NCBI GenBank assembly: GCA_949289635.1
Contig: CASEOS010000006.1
Location: 1-64,000 of the forward strand
Source: an uncultured Eubacteriales bacterium
GTDB taxonomy: Bacteria; Bacillota; Clostridia; TANB77; CAG-508
Length of the DNA: 64,000 nt
Reading direction: 5' to 3'
Shown: positions 28,505-38,002 of the stretch, piece by piece
Position numbering within the stretch: the first letter of the stretch is position 1
How the letters are laid out: each line of letters opens with the position of its first letter
Notes under the pieces: model-generated
Seen by the model: only the letters and a program-made list of their open reading frames with translations
Databases searched by the model: none
What the model was told of the DNA's origin: nothing
Program-made: the position numbers and the translations under genes

Positions 28505-29839
28505 TTAGTCATCAAATCGTTTTTCTAAATTAACAAATTTGGTATAACTTCCTAACCATAGAAGATCTACTGTTCCTAATGATCCTCCTCTGTGTTTTGC
28601 TATAATGACTTCTGCAATGTCTTTTTTCTCACTATCTGGGTTATAATAGTCATCTCTATATAAAAACATAACAATATCGGCATCTTGCTCAATTGCTCCA
28701 GATTCTCTTAAGTCTGATAACATTGGTCTATGGTCTGGTCTTTGTTCTACCGCTCTTGATAATTGTGATAATGCAATGACTGGTACATTTAATTCTTTAG
28801 CAAGTATTTTTAAAGATCTACTAATTTCTGATATTTCTTGTTCACGACTTCCATTTCTTCTATTACTTCCTTGTACCAACTGCAAATAGTCAATAACAAC
28901 CATTCCTATATTTTTTTCTAATTTTAGCTTTCTACATTTTGCTCTAATTTCCATAACAGATATTCCTGGTGTATCATCTATATAAATTTCTGCATCTGAT
29001 AATGGTCCTATACTTCCTGCTAGTTTTGTCCAATCATCTTCTTCTAGTTTTCCTGTTCTGACTTTATTACTATCTACCATGGCTTCACTACATAAAATTC
29101 TGTTTACCATTTGCTCTTTTGACATTTCTAAACTAAAGATAACAACTGGTACATTGGCACGTACTGCTGCATTTGTTGCTATATTTAATGCAAATGCAGA
29201 TTTACCCATGGCAGGTCTTGCTGCAATCAAAACCAAATCTGATCCATGAAATCCTGCTGTTTTATAGTCTAGTTCTGTAAAACCAGATGGCACACCTGTA
29301 ATATGTTGTTTTCGATTATATAATTCTTCCAATTGTGTAAAACTCTCTACTAATATATCTTTTATTGGTGAGTAACTTTTTTTGTCATTATTTTGCATAA
29401 TGTTAAAAATCTTTTTTTCTGCACCTTCCATAATATCTGATACATCTTCTGTTGGGTCATATCCTAATTCGATAATTTCATTTGCTGTTTTGATTAGATT
29501 TCGTAAAGTTGATTTTTCTTCCACAATTTTTATATATTTCATAGCATTTGCTGTTGTTGGAACTTTATCTGGCAGGCTTGCCAAATACTCCAATCCTCCA
29601 ACTTGTTCGAACTTTCCTAATGATTCTAATTCCGCCTTTACAGTAATAATATCAATTGGCTCTGCTCGATTGTATAGATTAATAATTGCTTCATAAATAG
29701 ATCGATTATCTGTTCTGTAAAAATCTTCTTCTTTTAAAACTTCTATGGCAGATATAACAGCATCTTTGTCTGTTAGCATACTACCTAAAACAGCTTGTTC
29801 TGCTTCTACATCATGTGGTGGTACTTTTCCTAATTCCAT
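28505..29839 (-). CDS. dnaB: Replicative DNA helicase
   Basis: The hexameric helicase of the replication fork, 444 residues. The N-terminal domain begins PPHDVEAEQAVLGSML; the RecA-like domain has Walker A ARPAMGKSAFALN, Walker B VVIDYLQLV and the C-terminal QDADIVMFLYR. GGAGG precedes the ATG. It follows rplI by about 80 bases in the standard gdpP-rplI-dnaB order of Firmicutes. No intein or insertion is seen. Confidence 0.97.
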   Translation of the reverse strand: MELGKVPPHDVEAEQAVLGSMLTDKDAVISAIEVLKEEDFYRTDNRSIYEAIINLYNRAEPIDIITVKAELESLGKFEQVGGLEYLASLPDKVPTTANAMKYIKIVEEKSTLRNLIKTANEIIELGYDPTEDVSDIMEGAEKKIFNIMQNNDKKSYSPIKDILVESFTQLEELYNRKQHITGVPSGFTELDYKTAGFHGSDLVLIAARPAMGKSAFALNIATNAAVRANVPVVIFSLEMSKEQMVNRILCSEAMVDSNKVRTGKLEEDDWTKLAGSIGPLSDAEIYIDDTPGISVMEIRAKCRKLKLEKNIGMVVIDYLQLVQGSNRRNGSREQEISEISRSLKILAKELNVPVIALSQLSRAVEQRPDHRPMLSDLRESGAIEQDADIVMFLYRDDYYNPDSEKKDIAEVIIAKHRGGSLGTVDLLWLGSYTKFVNLEKRFDD

Positions 29840-29921
29840 TCTCTTAGCCTCCAGTACTTTTTTTGATATTTATTTTTATTTATTTCTGTTAGTCCTCATT
29901 AATTTCTATTAATTTATCATA

Positions 29922-30368
29922 TTATTCTGAAATAACATCTATTCTTAGTTTTCCCACTACACCTTCAAATAATTTTATTTCAATATTGTGAACACCAAGT
30001 GTCTTAATGGTTTCTTTTAAGTCAATTTTCTTTTTATCTACTTCAATGCTATATTGTTTTGATAATTCTTGTGCAATTTCTTTACTAGAAACCCCTCCAA
30101 AAATTTTCCCATTTTCTCCAGCTTTTACTTTTATCTTTAATAATATTTTAGATAATTTATCTGCTGTTTTCATAGCTTCCTCTTTTTCTTGATTTTTTTG
30201 GAATTTTGCTGAATCCTGTTTTGCTTTTAATTTTGCCATATTTTCTTTATTGGCTTCTACTGCTAAATTTTTAGGAAATAAAAAATTTCTTGCATAACCA
30301 TCTGATGCATTAATCACTTCATCTTTTTTTCCTACTCCTTTTATATCTGCTTTTAAAATTACCTTCAT
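29922..30368 (-). CDS. rplI: 50S ribosomal protein L9
   Basis: The 148-residue product starts MKVILKADIKGVGKKDEVINASDGYARNFL, typical L9, with the long central helix (KENMAKLKAKQDSAKFQ) and C-terminal rRNA-binding domain. GGAGG lies 7 nt ahead of the ATG. A REPIN sits between gdpP and this gene. Confidence 0.96.
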   Translation of the reverse strand: MKVILKADIKGVGKKDEVINASDGYARNFLFPKNLAVEANKENMAKLKAKQDSAKFQKNQEKEEAMKTADKLSKILLKIKVKAGENGKIFGGVSSKEIAQELSKQYSIEVDKKKIDLKETIKTLGVHNIEIKLFEGVVGKLRIDVISE

Positions 30369-30480
30369 GTTCGTTCCTCCTTTACCAATGTCGTATAAGG
30401 ATCAGATACCATTACGACAATTTCTCTGTATGTTATATTGTACATCATTTTCTTTGGTTTTTCAACTTTTATTTATGAAT

Positions 30481-30603
30481 AAATTAAGGTTGCCAAAGGG
30501 GACGTGCCATTTTGGCAACTCTTATGCATATGTTATAAACAAAAATATCTTTAATTTGAAAAAAGTTGCCAAAATGGCACGTCCCCTTTGGCAACCTTAA
30601 TTT
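30481..30603. repeat. REPIN between gdpP and rplI, overlapping the gdpP stop codon
   Basis: Perfect 39-bp arms (30481-30519 and 30565-30603) hold the TGCCAAA/TTTGGCA unit with GGGGACGTG. The arm includes the last codons and the stop codon of gdpP. Confidence 0.9.
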
Positions 30604-32621
30604 TCTATTTCTGAGAAATACTCATTTATTCTGTTTATTAACTCTTGTTTGGTTTCTTCTATTGTCATTCCTTCCACTTGTGCGCCTGCAAGTGTGATAT
30701 GACCACCACCACCTAGTTTTTCTAGGATAACTTGTACATTGATATCTCCTATTGACCTTCCACTAATACAAATTTTGTTTCCTGCTTTTCCCATAACAAA
30801 TGATGCTGTTATATCACTAATCGTTAATAGCTCATCTGCTGCTTTTGCACAGATTAAACTTGCTTCTTTATCTTTTTTCTCATATGTTGCAATAGCAATT
30901 GTATCATTAACAATTTCAGCTTTTTTCACAATTCCTGCAATTTTATTAAATGTATCCAAATTACTTTGAAACCATTTTTTTACTCGAATAATATTAACTC
31001 CACATCTACGTAAATATGCTGCTGCTTCAAAAGTTCTTACACCAGTCTTAAATGTAAAGTTTTTTGTATCCATCATAATTCCGGCATATAAACTTTCTGC
31101 TTCAATTGTTTTTAAGTCTACTCTTATTTCTGCATATTGTAATAATTCTGTTACCAATTCTGCTGCAGATGAAGCATATACTTCTTGAAAAGTTAATGTT
31201 GCATTTTCTATATAGTCTGCACTTCTTCTATGATGATCGATAATCACAATTTTATCTGTTCTTTTTAATAATTCTGGTGCTTCTACATATGTTGTTTTAT
31301 GTGTATCTACAACAACCACTAATGTGTCTTTATCTATATTTTCTTCAGCTACTTCTTTTGTAATTAATATATCTTCATATTCTGCTTCTTTTGCTAAATC
31401 TGTCTTGAAACTTTGTAATGTATTTGTTTCACTACTATCTATAATATAGGCCTTTTTACCTAAACTTTTAGCTAATCGATAAATTCCCATACTAGATCCC
31501 ATAGAATCGATATCTGGATTAGTATGTCCCATAATCATCACTTTACTTGCATCTTTTATCAAGTTTTCTAAAGCATGTGCTACCACTCTTGCTTTTACTT
31601 TTGTTCTTTTTTCTACTTCTTGGGCTCTTCCTCCATAGAATTTATAGATTTCATTTTCTCTAATAACCGCTTGGTCTCCACCACGACCTAGTACAACATC
31701 CATGGCTGCTTGGGCTGATTTATATTTTTCTTTATCTGTCATTCCATCATTCGATACTGCTATACTTAGTGTGATTTGTACATTCTCTTTTGTTTGGATA
31801 TCTTTTACTTTATCTAAAATGCTAAATTTATCTTCTTTTACCTTTTCAAAATATCTTTGTTCAAAGAGATATACATATCGATCTCTGTCAGATTTGATTA
31901 ATACACCATTGCTTTTATCTGTCCATTCATAGATACATTTATCAATTTCTGCTATAACTTGTGGTTTTTCTTCACTTTCTAGTTGTTGCATTGTTTCTTC
32001 ATAATTGTCTATCATAATAATTGTAACACAAGATTTTGAATCTTTATATTCTTCTTTTAGTTTTACAATTTCTGTTTCATCTATAAAGTAAAGCATCATC
32101 ATGTATTTATCATTATGTTTTTTATCATATTTTCTTGAATGTACAAACTTGCCTAACACTTCATAGTGTTTATCATTTAATTCTATATGTTTTGAAATTT
32201 CTTTTTCTTTTGAATCATCCTTTTCTGTCTCTTTTATATCTAGCTTAATATCATCTATTAGACTGTTTATATATTGATTAATATCAAATCCTTCAAATTC
32301 GGATATAAATTTTGCACTTCTCCATATAATGTTTCCATTTGATTCCATAATAACTAGTGGAAAAGGAGAATTGATTAAACTACTTTTGGCTGCTGTGTCT
32401 ACTGATAATGTCAAATCTTGTAATGTTTCTGATATTTCGCTTTTTCTTCTATTATTTGCATAATATGAATATGCTACTACTGCCATAAAGATTAATACAG
32501 ATGGTATTATCATAATCGTATTTTCTATACAAATAATAACTAATAATATAAAAATAATTCCTAAATATATTTTTGTTTTTGATAATAATTTATCAAAAAC
32601 CTTTCGATTTGTATTTTGCAT
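30597..32621 (-). CDS. gdpP: Cyclic-di-AMP phosphodiesterase GdpP
   Basis: Hydrolyses c-di-AMP and so tunes potassium, osmotic and wall homeostasis. The 674-residue product has two membrane segments (about 15-55), a PAS-like region, a degenerate GGDEF domain (around 190-320) and the DHH/DHHA1 phosphoesterase domains (MGHTNPDIDSMGSS, DHHRRS, and GGGGHITLAGAQ near the end). The last residues are encoded by a REPIN arm. First gene of the gdpP-rplI-dnaB group, with a strong promoter. Confidence 0.95.
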   Translation of the reverse strand: MQNTNRKVFDKLLSKTKIYLGIIFILLVIICIENTIMIIPSVLIFMAVVAYSYYANNRRKSEISETLQDLTLSVDTAAKSSLINSPFPLVIMESNGNIIWRSAKFISEFEGFDINQYINSLIDDIKLDIKETEKDDSKEKEISKHIELNDKHYEVLGKFVHSRKYDKKHNDKYMMMLYFIDETEIVKLKEEYKDSKSCVTIIMIDNYEETMQQLESEEKPQVIAEIDKCIYEWTDKSNGVLIKSDRDRYVYLFEQRYFEKVKEDKFSILDKVKDIQTKENVQITLSIAVSNDGMTDKEKYKSAQAAMDVVLGRGGDQAVIRENEIYKFYGGRAQEVEKRTKVKARVVAHALENLIKDASKVMIMGHTNPDIDSMGSSMGIYRLAKSLGKKAYIIDSSETNTLQSFKTDLAKEAEYEDILITKEVAEENIDKDTLVVVVDTHKTTYVEAPELLKRTDKIVIIDHHRRSADYIENATLTFQEVYASSAAELVTELLQYAEIRVDLKTIEAESLYAGIMMDTKNFTFKTGVRTFEAAAYLRRCGVNIIRVKKWFQSNLDTFNKIAGIVKKAEIVNDTIAIATYEKKDKEASLICAKAADELLTISDITASFVMGKAGNKICISGRSIGDINVQVILEKLGGGGHITLAGAQVEGMTIEETKQELINRINEYFSEIEN

Positions 32622-32653
32622 AAATAGATTTCTCCTTATAATTATTCTATTAT

Positions 32654-32682
32654 ATTTTACTTGGAAATACTGAATTTGTCAA
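32654..32682 (-). promoter_or_regulatory. Sigma-A promoter of gdpP
   Basis: Read on the minus strand: TTGACA, 17-nt spacer, TAAAAT, 30 bases ahead of the start codon. Confidence 0.8.
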
Positions 32683-32819
32683 GTTTTTCAAAGATTTGTT
32701 TATATCTATAAACTCCCCATTGCTTTTTTAACAATCTATATATGCAACTTTTTATATAAACTAATAGATTTTTAAAATTGTTTATGATATAATTTAAAAA
32801 ACAAAAGAGGAGGATTTCT

Positions 32820-33986
32820 ATGTTAAAAAAATTCTTTAAAAGAGAGAATGGTGCAATTACTCTATTTGTTCTATTAGCAATGCTCTTTTTTATTATTGTC
32901 ATATTCAGCGTTTTTATGACTAGTAGTAATAAAAATACATCTCAAATCTCGGAAATCGATAAAATAAAAGAAGAATATCAAGATTCTGTTGATAATATCG
33001 ACCAAATATATGATGAAACTTTAACTGAAAATTTATCTAGTTTGTTAAAAGTAGGAGACTATGTAAATTATACTTATGACACAGTAAGCCAAGGATATAA
33101 TTTACCTTCAACAGAGAGTGGATATGATACTGATCAAACAATAGCACAAACAACTGGATTAAAATGGAGAATTTTAAACATCAACGAAGAAAATGGAACT
33201 ATAGATTTAATTAGTGAAACAGTAACCAATCAATCATTTTATCTTAGTGGGGCTTTAGGTTATAATAATGGTGTCTATTTACTAAATGATATTTGTAAAA
33301 CATTATATAGTAATCCTAATATCAATATACATGCAAGAAGTTTAAATATAGAGGATATAGAAAATCAAATGAATACCACAGGTAAAAATGTAAAAAGCAC
33401 CTATCTAAATGTTGAAAGTAATCTTCAATATGGCCAAACAAAAACATATGGACAAATAGGTTCCGAAACAGAAAATAATACATATTATCCAAATCTTTAT
33501 GCTAAAGAAAATACTTCTGGAATCAATAGCACAACTACAAAGCAAGATGGAATTAATAATTCTGAAAATGGTTATACAGAGCCAACTTCAGACACTTCTA
33601 CATTAGCAGATACTTTAACTGTAACACAAACTTTTTATTATTTTAAAGAAACTCCCGCTAGTTCTTGTTTTGATAATTCTACTCTATATGATATGATTTT
33701 TAATTCCAGTACTCAATGCTTTCTAGCTTCTAGATTTACTAGTTGTTTTGATTTATCTGCTAGTTTTGGACTTTTTCGTATAGCTGATGGAAATCTTAAT
33801 GCAGCTTATGTATTTTCTTCTCTCAATACTGACACTAGTGATAATACTAATTATTCTGGCCGTCTTCGTCCTGTTATTACTGTAAATATTGATCAAATCT
33901 TACCTTGTACCGGAACAACAGCAGATGGAACAGATTCAAGTATTCAGCATATGCATCAAATTAAAGGAATATATGAAACAAATTAA
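32820..33986 (+). CDS. Prepilin-like secreted or membrane-anchored protein of unknown function
   Basis: The 388-residue product begins with a short basic segment, the ENGAITLF motif and one long hydrophobic helix (about residues 14-36, LFVLLAMLFFIIVIFSVFM), as in TadE/PilX-like pseudopilins. No classic leader-peptidase site is certain. The rest is extracytoplasmic, N/T/S-rich and contains LKWRILNINEENGTIDLIS and, near the end, SGRLRPVITVN. These resemble the W-R-V-L and G-V-R-P-V motifs of the DUF6273-type domain in Clostridia; I infer this from memory of the family. GAGGAGG precedes the ATG and a TATAAT lies at 32788-32793. It is a single plus-strand gene between gdpP and rpoC with its own terminator. 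Confidence 0.7.
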   Translation: MLKKFFKRENGAITLFVLLAMLFFIIVIFSVFMTSSNKNTSQISEIDKIKEEYQDSVDNIDQIYDETLTENLSSLLKVGDYVNYTYDTVSQGYNLPSTESGYDTDQTIAQTTGLKWRILNINEENGTIDLISETVTNQSFYLSGALGYNNGVYLLNDICKTLYSNPNINIHARSLNIEDIENQMNTTGKNVKSTYLNVESNLQYGQTKTYGQIGSETENNTYYPNLYAKENTSGINSTTTKQDGINNSENGYTEPTSDTSTLADTLTVTQTFYYFKETPASSCFDNSTLYDMIFNSSTQCFLASRFTSCFDLSASFGLFRIADGNLNAAYVFSSLNTDTSDNTNYSGRLRPVITVNIDQILPCTGTTADGTDSSIQHMHQIKGIYETN

Positions 33987-34009
33987 ATAAAAATATGATT
34001 AAATAAAAC

Positions 34010-34045
34010 AAAAAGTTGCTAAAAATTATCTTTTAGCAACTTTTT
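34010..34045. terminator. Bidirectional terminator of rpoC and the prepilin-like gene
   Basis: A perfect 15-bp stem (34010-34024 with 34031-34045) with A and T runs at both ends, between convergent genes and a few bases behind the rpoC stop codon. Confidence 0.9.
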
Positions 34046-34049
34046 ATTT

Positions 34050-37000
34050 TTATTCCATTGTTTCAGTATCTGCTACTTGTTCTAATTCTTTTTCCGTATT
34101 GATATGAATATTTTGATATTTTTGCATACCTGTACCTGCTGGAATTAATTTACCAATGATAACATTTTCTTTTAATCCCATTAAGTCATCTGTCTTACCT
34201 TTAACAGCTGCATCTGTAAGAACTCTTGTTGTTTCTTGGAATGATGCTGCTGATAAGAAACTATCTGTTGCAAGAGCAGCCTTTGTAATACCAAGTAATA
34301 CTCTTTTTCCTGTTGCAGGTCTTTTTCCTTCTGCAATTGCTTCATTGTTTTTGTCTTCAAATTCATACATATCGATTAATGAACCTGGGAACATATCTGT
34401 ATCTGCATTATCTTCCACTCTTACTTTCTTAAGCATTTGTCTACCAATCACTTCGATATGTTTATCATTAATATCAACACCTTGGTTTCTATATACTTTT
34501 TGTACTTCTGAAATCAAGTATTCATATACACCTTCTGGTCCTTTTAATGTTAAGATTTCGGCTGGATTAATTGAACCTTCGATTAATGGTTCTCCTACTT
34601 CTACCATGTCGCCTTCTTTTACTTTCATTTTTGAACCAAATGGAATTGTATAAGATTTTGAATTATCTTTACCTGTAACAATAACTTCTTTCTTTTTCTT
34701 TGTTTCTTTGATTTTTACTTTACCATCAATTTCTGAGATAATGGCAAGTCCTTTTGGCTTTCTAGCTTCAAATAACTCTTCAACCCTTGGAAGACCTTGT
34801 GTAATATCTGCTACACCAGCAACACCACCAGAGTGGATAGTTCTCATTGTAAGCTGTGTACCTGGTTCACCAATTGATTGTGCTGCAATGATACCAATAG
34901 CTTCACCAATAGAAACTAAGTCTCTTCTTGCTAATCCCATACCATAACATTTTTGACATACACCATGTTTTGAACGACATCCGAGAACAGAACGTACTTT
35001 TAGTTTTTCAATTCCTGCTGCTACAATTTCATCAGCAATTTTTTCTGTAATCATGGTATTTGTATCAACAATTAGTTCTTTTGTTTCTGGGTTATATACA
35101 TCTTCTACAACAAATCTTCCTAATAATCTTTCTTGCATTTTTTCAATCACTTGTTGACCATCTTTAATATCATAAACAATAATTCCATCTTTTGTACCAC
35201 AATCATGTTCTCTAACAATTATATCTTGTGATACATCAACTAATCTTCTTGTTAAGTATCCAGAGTCTGCTGTTCTTAAAGCTGTATCTGAAAGTCCTTT
35301 TCTAGCACCATGGGCAGAAATGAAGTATTCTAAGGCATCTAGTCCTTCTGCAAATGATGATTTAATTGGTATTTCAACTGCTTTACCTGTTGTACTTGCC
35401 ATCAATCCACGCATACCTGCAATTTGTCTTAACTGGCTCATATTACCTCTGGCTCCAGATTTAACCATCATATAGATTGGGTTTAATTCATCAAAGTTTT
35501 CTTCCATGGCATCACTAACTTTGTTTGTTGTATCTTCCCATACTTTGATAACTTCTGAATAACGTTCATCATTTGTAATTAAACCTCTTGCATATTGTTT
35601 TCTAATATTTTCAATCTTACTATCTGCTTCTTGCAATAATCCTTTTTTAGAATCTGGTACTTGTACATCACTCATTGAGAATGTAATACCTGCTAATGTT
35701 GAATATTTAAATCCTAATGCTTTGATATAGTCAATAACTTCTGCTGATTCTGTTAATCCATGTGTTCTAATCACTCTTTCAATGATATTTCCCATTGATT
35801 TTTTCATAACTGGGAAACTAATTTCATATTGGAATGGATCTTCTTCTCTATCAATAAATCCTAAATCTTGTGGGATTCCTTGGTTAAAGATAATTCTTCC
35901 AACACTTGTTTCTACTTTCTTTGTTTTGATTTCCCCATCAATTTCTTTAGAAATTCTAACAAAGATTTTTGCATGAATGCCTACTTCATGATTTTCAAAT
36001 GCCATTAAAGCTTCTTCTGGGTCTTTATAATAAGTTCCTTCACCTTTTTCTCCGTCTAAGACCATTGTTAAATAATAACTTCCTAAAATCATGTCTAGTC
36101 TTGGTACAGCTACTGGTTTACCATCTTGTGGTTTTAATAAGTTGTTTGTTGAAAGCATTAAATATCTAGATTCTGCTTGTGCTTCTGGTGATAATGGTAA
36201 ATGTACAGCCATTTGGTCACCATCGAAGTCAGCATTAAATGCTTCACAAACTAATGGGTGAAGTTTGATTGCTCTACCTTCTACTAATACTGGCTCAAAA
36301 CTTTGAATACCTAATCTGTGTAGTGTAGGTGCACGGTTTAACATAACTGGGTGGTCTTTGATAACTTCTTCTAGAATTCCCCATACTTCTGGTCTTAATC
36401 TTTCTACCATTCTTTTTGCATTTTTAATATTTTGTGCAATTCCTCTTCCCACTAATTCTCTCATAACAAATGGTTTGAATAATTCTACTGCCATTTCCTT
36501 TGGAAGTCCACATTGATAGATTTTAAGTTCTGGACCTACAACAATAACAGAACGTCCTGAATAGTCAACACGTTTTCCAAGTAAGTTTTGACGGAAACGA
36601 CCTTGTTTTCCTTTTAATAAATCTGATAAAGATTTTAATGGTCTATTTCCAGCTCCTGTTACTGGTCTACCTCTTCTTCCATTATCAATTAAGGCATCTA
36701 CTGATTCTTGTAACATTCTCTTTTCATTTCTTACAATAATTTCTGGTGCCCCTAATTCTAATAATCTTTTTAATCTGTTATTTCTGTTGATGACTCTTCT
36801 ATATAAGTCATTTAAGTCTGATGTTGCAAATCTACCACCATCTAATTGTACCATTGGTCTTAAATCTGGTGGAATAACTGGGATAACATTCATAACCATC
36901 CATTCAGGTCTATTGCCTGAAAGTCTAAATGCTTCTACTGTGTCTAATCTTTTGATTAGTTTGCTTTTCTTTTGCTCACTAGCATTTTCTAATTCTTTTC

Positions 37001-37577
37001 TGATTTGTGCAGATAATTTTTCTACATCAATTTGTTCTAGTAATTCTCTTAAAGCTTCTGCTCCCATTTTTGCTTTAAAAGAACCTCTACCATATTTTTC
37101 TTCTGCTTCATGATATTCTTTTTCGTTTAAAACTTGACATTTTTCTAAATTTGTTGTTCCTTTATCTATGACAACATATGAAGCAAAATAAATAATTTTT
37201 TCTAGATTTCTTGGTGAAATATCAAGCATTAAGGCAATTCTACTTGGAATTCCTTTAAAATACCATATATGTGCAACTGGTGCTGCAAGTTCAATATGCC
37301 CCATTCTTTCTCTTCTTACTTTTGATTTGGTTACTTCAACACCACATCTATCACACACGATTCCTTTATATCTAACCCTTTTATATTTACCACAATGACA
37401 TTCCCAGTCTTTTGTTGGACCAAATATTCTTTCACAGAAAAGTCCATCTTTTTCTGGTTTTAATGTTCTGTAATTAATGGTTTCTGGTTTTTTGACTTCC
37501 CCTTTTGACCATTCTCTGATTTTTTCATCTGATGCAATTCCTATTTTTAATTTATTAAAAATATCTAATTCGTCCAC
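34050..37577 (-). CDS. rpoC: RNA polymerase beta' subunit
   Basis: The 1175-residue catalytic subunit carries the zinc-binding [20 protein letters not shown] near the N-terminus, the active-site [12 protein letters not shown], the bridge-helix/trigger-loop region ([11 protein letters not shown]) and the C-terminal zinc cysteines ([13 protein letters not shown]). I place the start at GTG 37577, where the protein reads [13 protein letters not shown], 7 nt behind AGGGGG. An in-frame ATG reading begins at 37631, but its first 18 codons are the translation of a REP repeat and not of RpoC type. rpoB lies upstream, 423 bases away, a much longer gap than usual. Confidence 0.96.
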   Translation of the reverse strand: MDELDIFNKLKIGIASDEKIREWSKGEVKKPETINYRTLKPEKDGLFCERIFGPTKDWECHCGKYKRVRYKGIVCDRCGVEVTKSKVRRERMGHIELAAPVAHIWYFKGIPSRIALMLDISPRNLEKIIYFASYVVIDKGTTNLEKCQVLNEKEYHEAEEKYGRGSFKAKMGAEALRELLEQIDVEKLSAQIRKELENASEQKKSKLIKRLDTVEAFRLSGNRPEWMVMNVIPVIPPDLRPMVQLDGGRFATSDLNDLYRRVINRNNRLKRLLELGAPEIIVRNEKRMLQESVDALIDNGRRGRPVTGAGNRPLKSLSDLLKGKQGRFRQNLLGKRVDYSGRSVIVVGPELKIYQCGLPKEMAVELFKPFVMRELVGRGIAQNIKNAKRMVERLRPEVWGILEEVIKDHPVMLNRAPTLHRLGIQSFEPVLVEGRAIKLHPLVCEAFNADFDGDQMAVHLPLSPEAQAESRYLMLSTNNLLKPQDGKPVAVPRLDMILGSYYLTMVLDGEKGEGTYYKDPEEALMAFENHEVGIHAKIFVRISKEIDGEIKTKKVETSVGRIIFNQGIPQDLGFIDREEDPFQYEISFPVMKKSMGNIIERVIRTHGLTESAEVIDYIKALGFKYSTLAGITFSMSDVQVPDSKKGLLQEADSKIENIRKQYARGLITNDERYSEVIKVWEDTTNKVSDAMEENFDELNPIYMMVKSGARGNMSQLRQIAGMRGLMASTTGKAVEIPIKSSFAEGLDALEYFISAHGARKGLSDTALRTADSGYLTRRLVDVSQDIIVREHDCGTKDGIIVYDIKDGQQVIEKMQERLLGRFVVEDVYNPETKELIVDTNTMITEKIADEIVAAGIEKLKVRSVLGCRSKHGVCQKCYGMGLARRDLVSIGEAIGIIAAQSIGEPGTQLTMRTIHSGGVAGVADITQGLPRVEELFEARKPKGLAIISEIDGKVKIKETKKKKEVIVTGKDNSKSYTIPFGSKMKVKEGDMVEVGEPLIEGSINPAEILTLKGPEGVYEYLISEVQKVYRNQGVDINDKHIEVIGRQMLKKVRVEDNADTDMFPGSLIDMYEFEDKNNEAIAEGKRPATGKRVLLGITKAALATDSFLSAASFQETTRVLTDAAVKGKTDDLMGLKENVIIGKLIPAGTGMQKYQNIHINTEKELEQVADTETME

Positions 37578-37599
37578 TTTATTTCCCCCTTGAACCAAT

Positions 37600-37727
37600 A
37601 GGGACGTGTCAAATCGTTCCATATTTTTCAAAAATTGAACGAAGGGACAGACCCCATACTTTTATTATTCAGAAACATTAGAGGTCTGTCCCTTTCGTTT
37701 CATTTTGGAACGATTTGACACGTCCCT
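37600..37727. repeat. REP-like inverted repeat at the 5' end of rpoC
   Basis: Arms begin AGGGACGTGTCAAATCGTTC (37600-37619) and end with its reverse complement (up to 37727). Inside are GGGACAGACC/GGTCTGTCCC. The same words form the outer arms of the foldback at 42851-43198. It ends about 10 bases before the rpoC ribosome-binding site. The stretch 37745-37810 behind it is GC-richer and may fold, but I do not recognise it. Confidence 0.8.
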
Positions 37728-37879
37728 AACGTTTCTTTTGGGTAACTCTAAAACAGGTGAAGAGGTCTAGCCACCGCTGGTGCAATTCCTTCTTGTCGCC
37801 CCTTTCCTTTTTAGAATTTATTCAGTTAATTTTATTTCTTTTTCGAATTAACGACATATCATTTTTTTACTTACTTTGT

Positions 37880-38002
37880 AAATGAAGCAAAAGTAGTATA
37901 TTGTGCATTTTTGTTAAATTATATAGACTGAAGGTGTACTCCTTGTACATCGAAGGCTATATAAGAAACAAAAATGTGCAAGATGCTGCTTTTCATTCGT
38001 TT
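37880..38002 (+). repeat. Long-hairpin element, copy 4 (rpoB-rpoC gap)
   Basis: Outer stem AAATGAA/TTCGTTT, 2x2 loop, AAAAG.AG.AT stem, TGTGCATTTTTGTT with CAAAAATGTGCA, a TTATATAG/CTATATAA middle stem and the GAAGGTGTAC/GTACATCGAA tip. The tip pair GGTGTAC/GTACATC replaces GGCGTAC/GTACGTC of the other copies, a compensatory C-G to T-A change. It overlaps the first two bases of the rpoB stop codon on the + strand. Confidence 0.8.
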
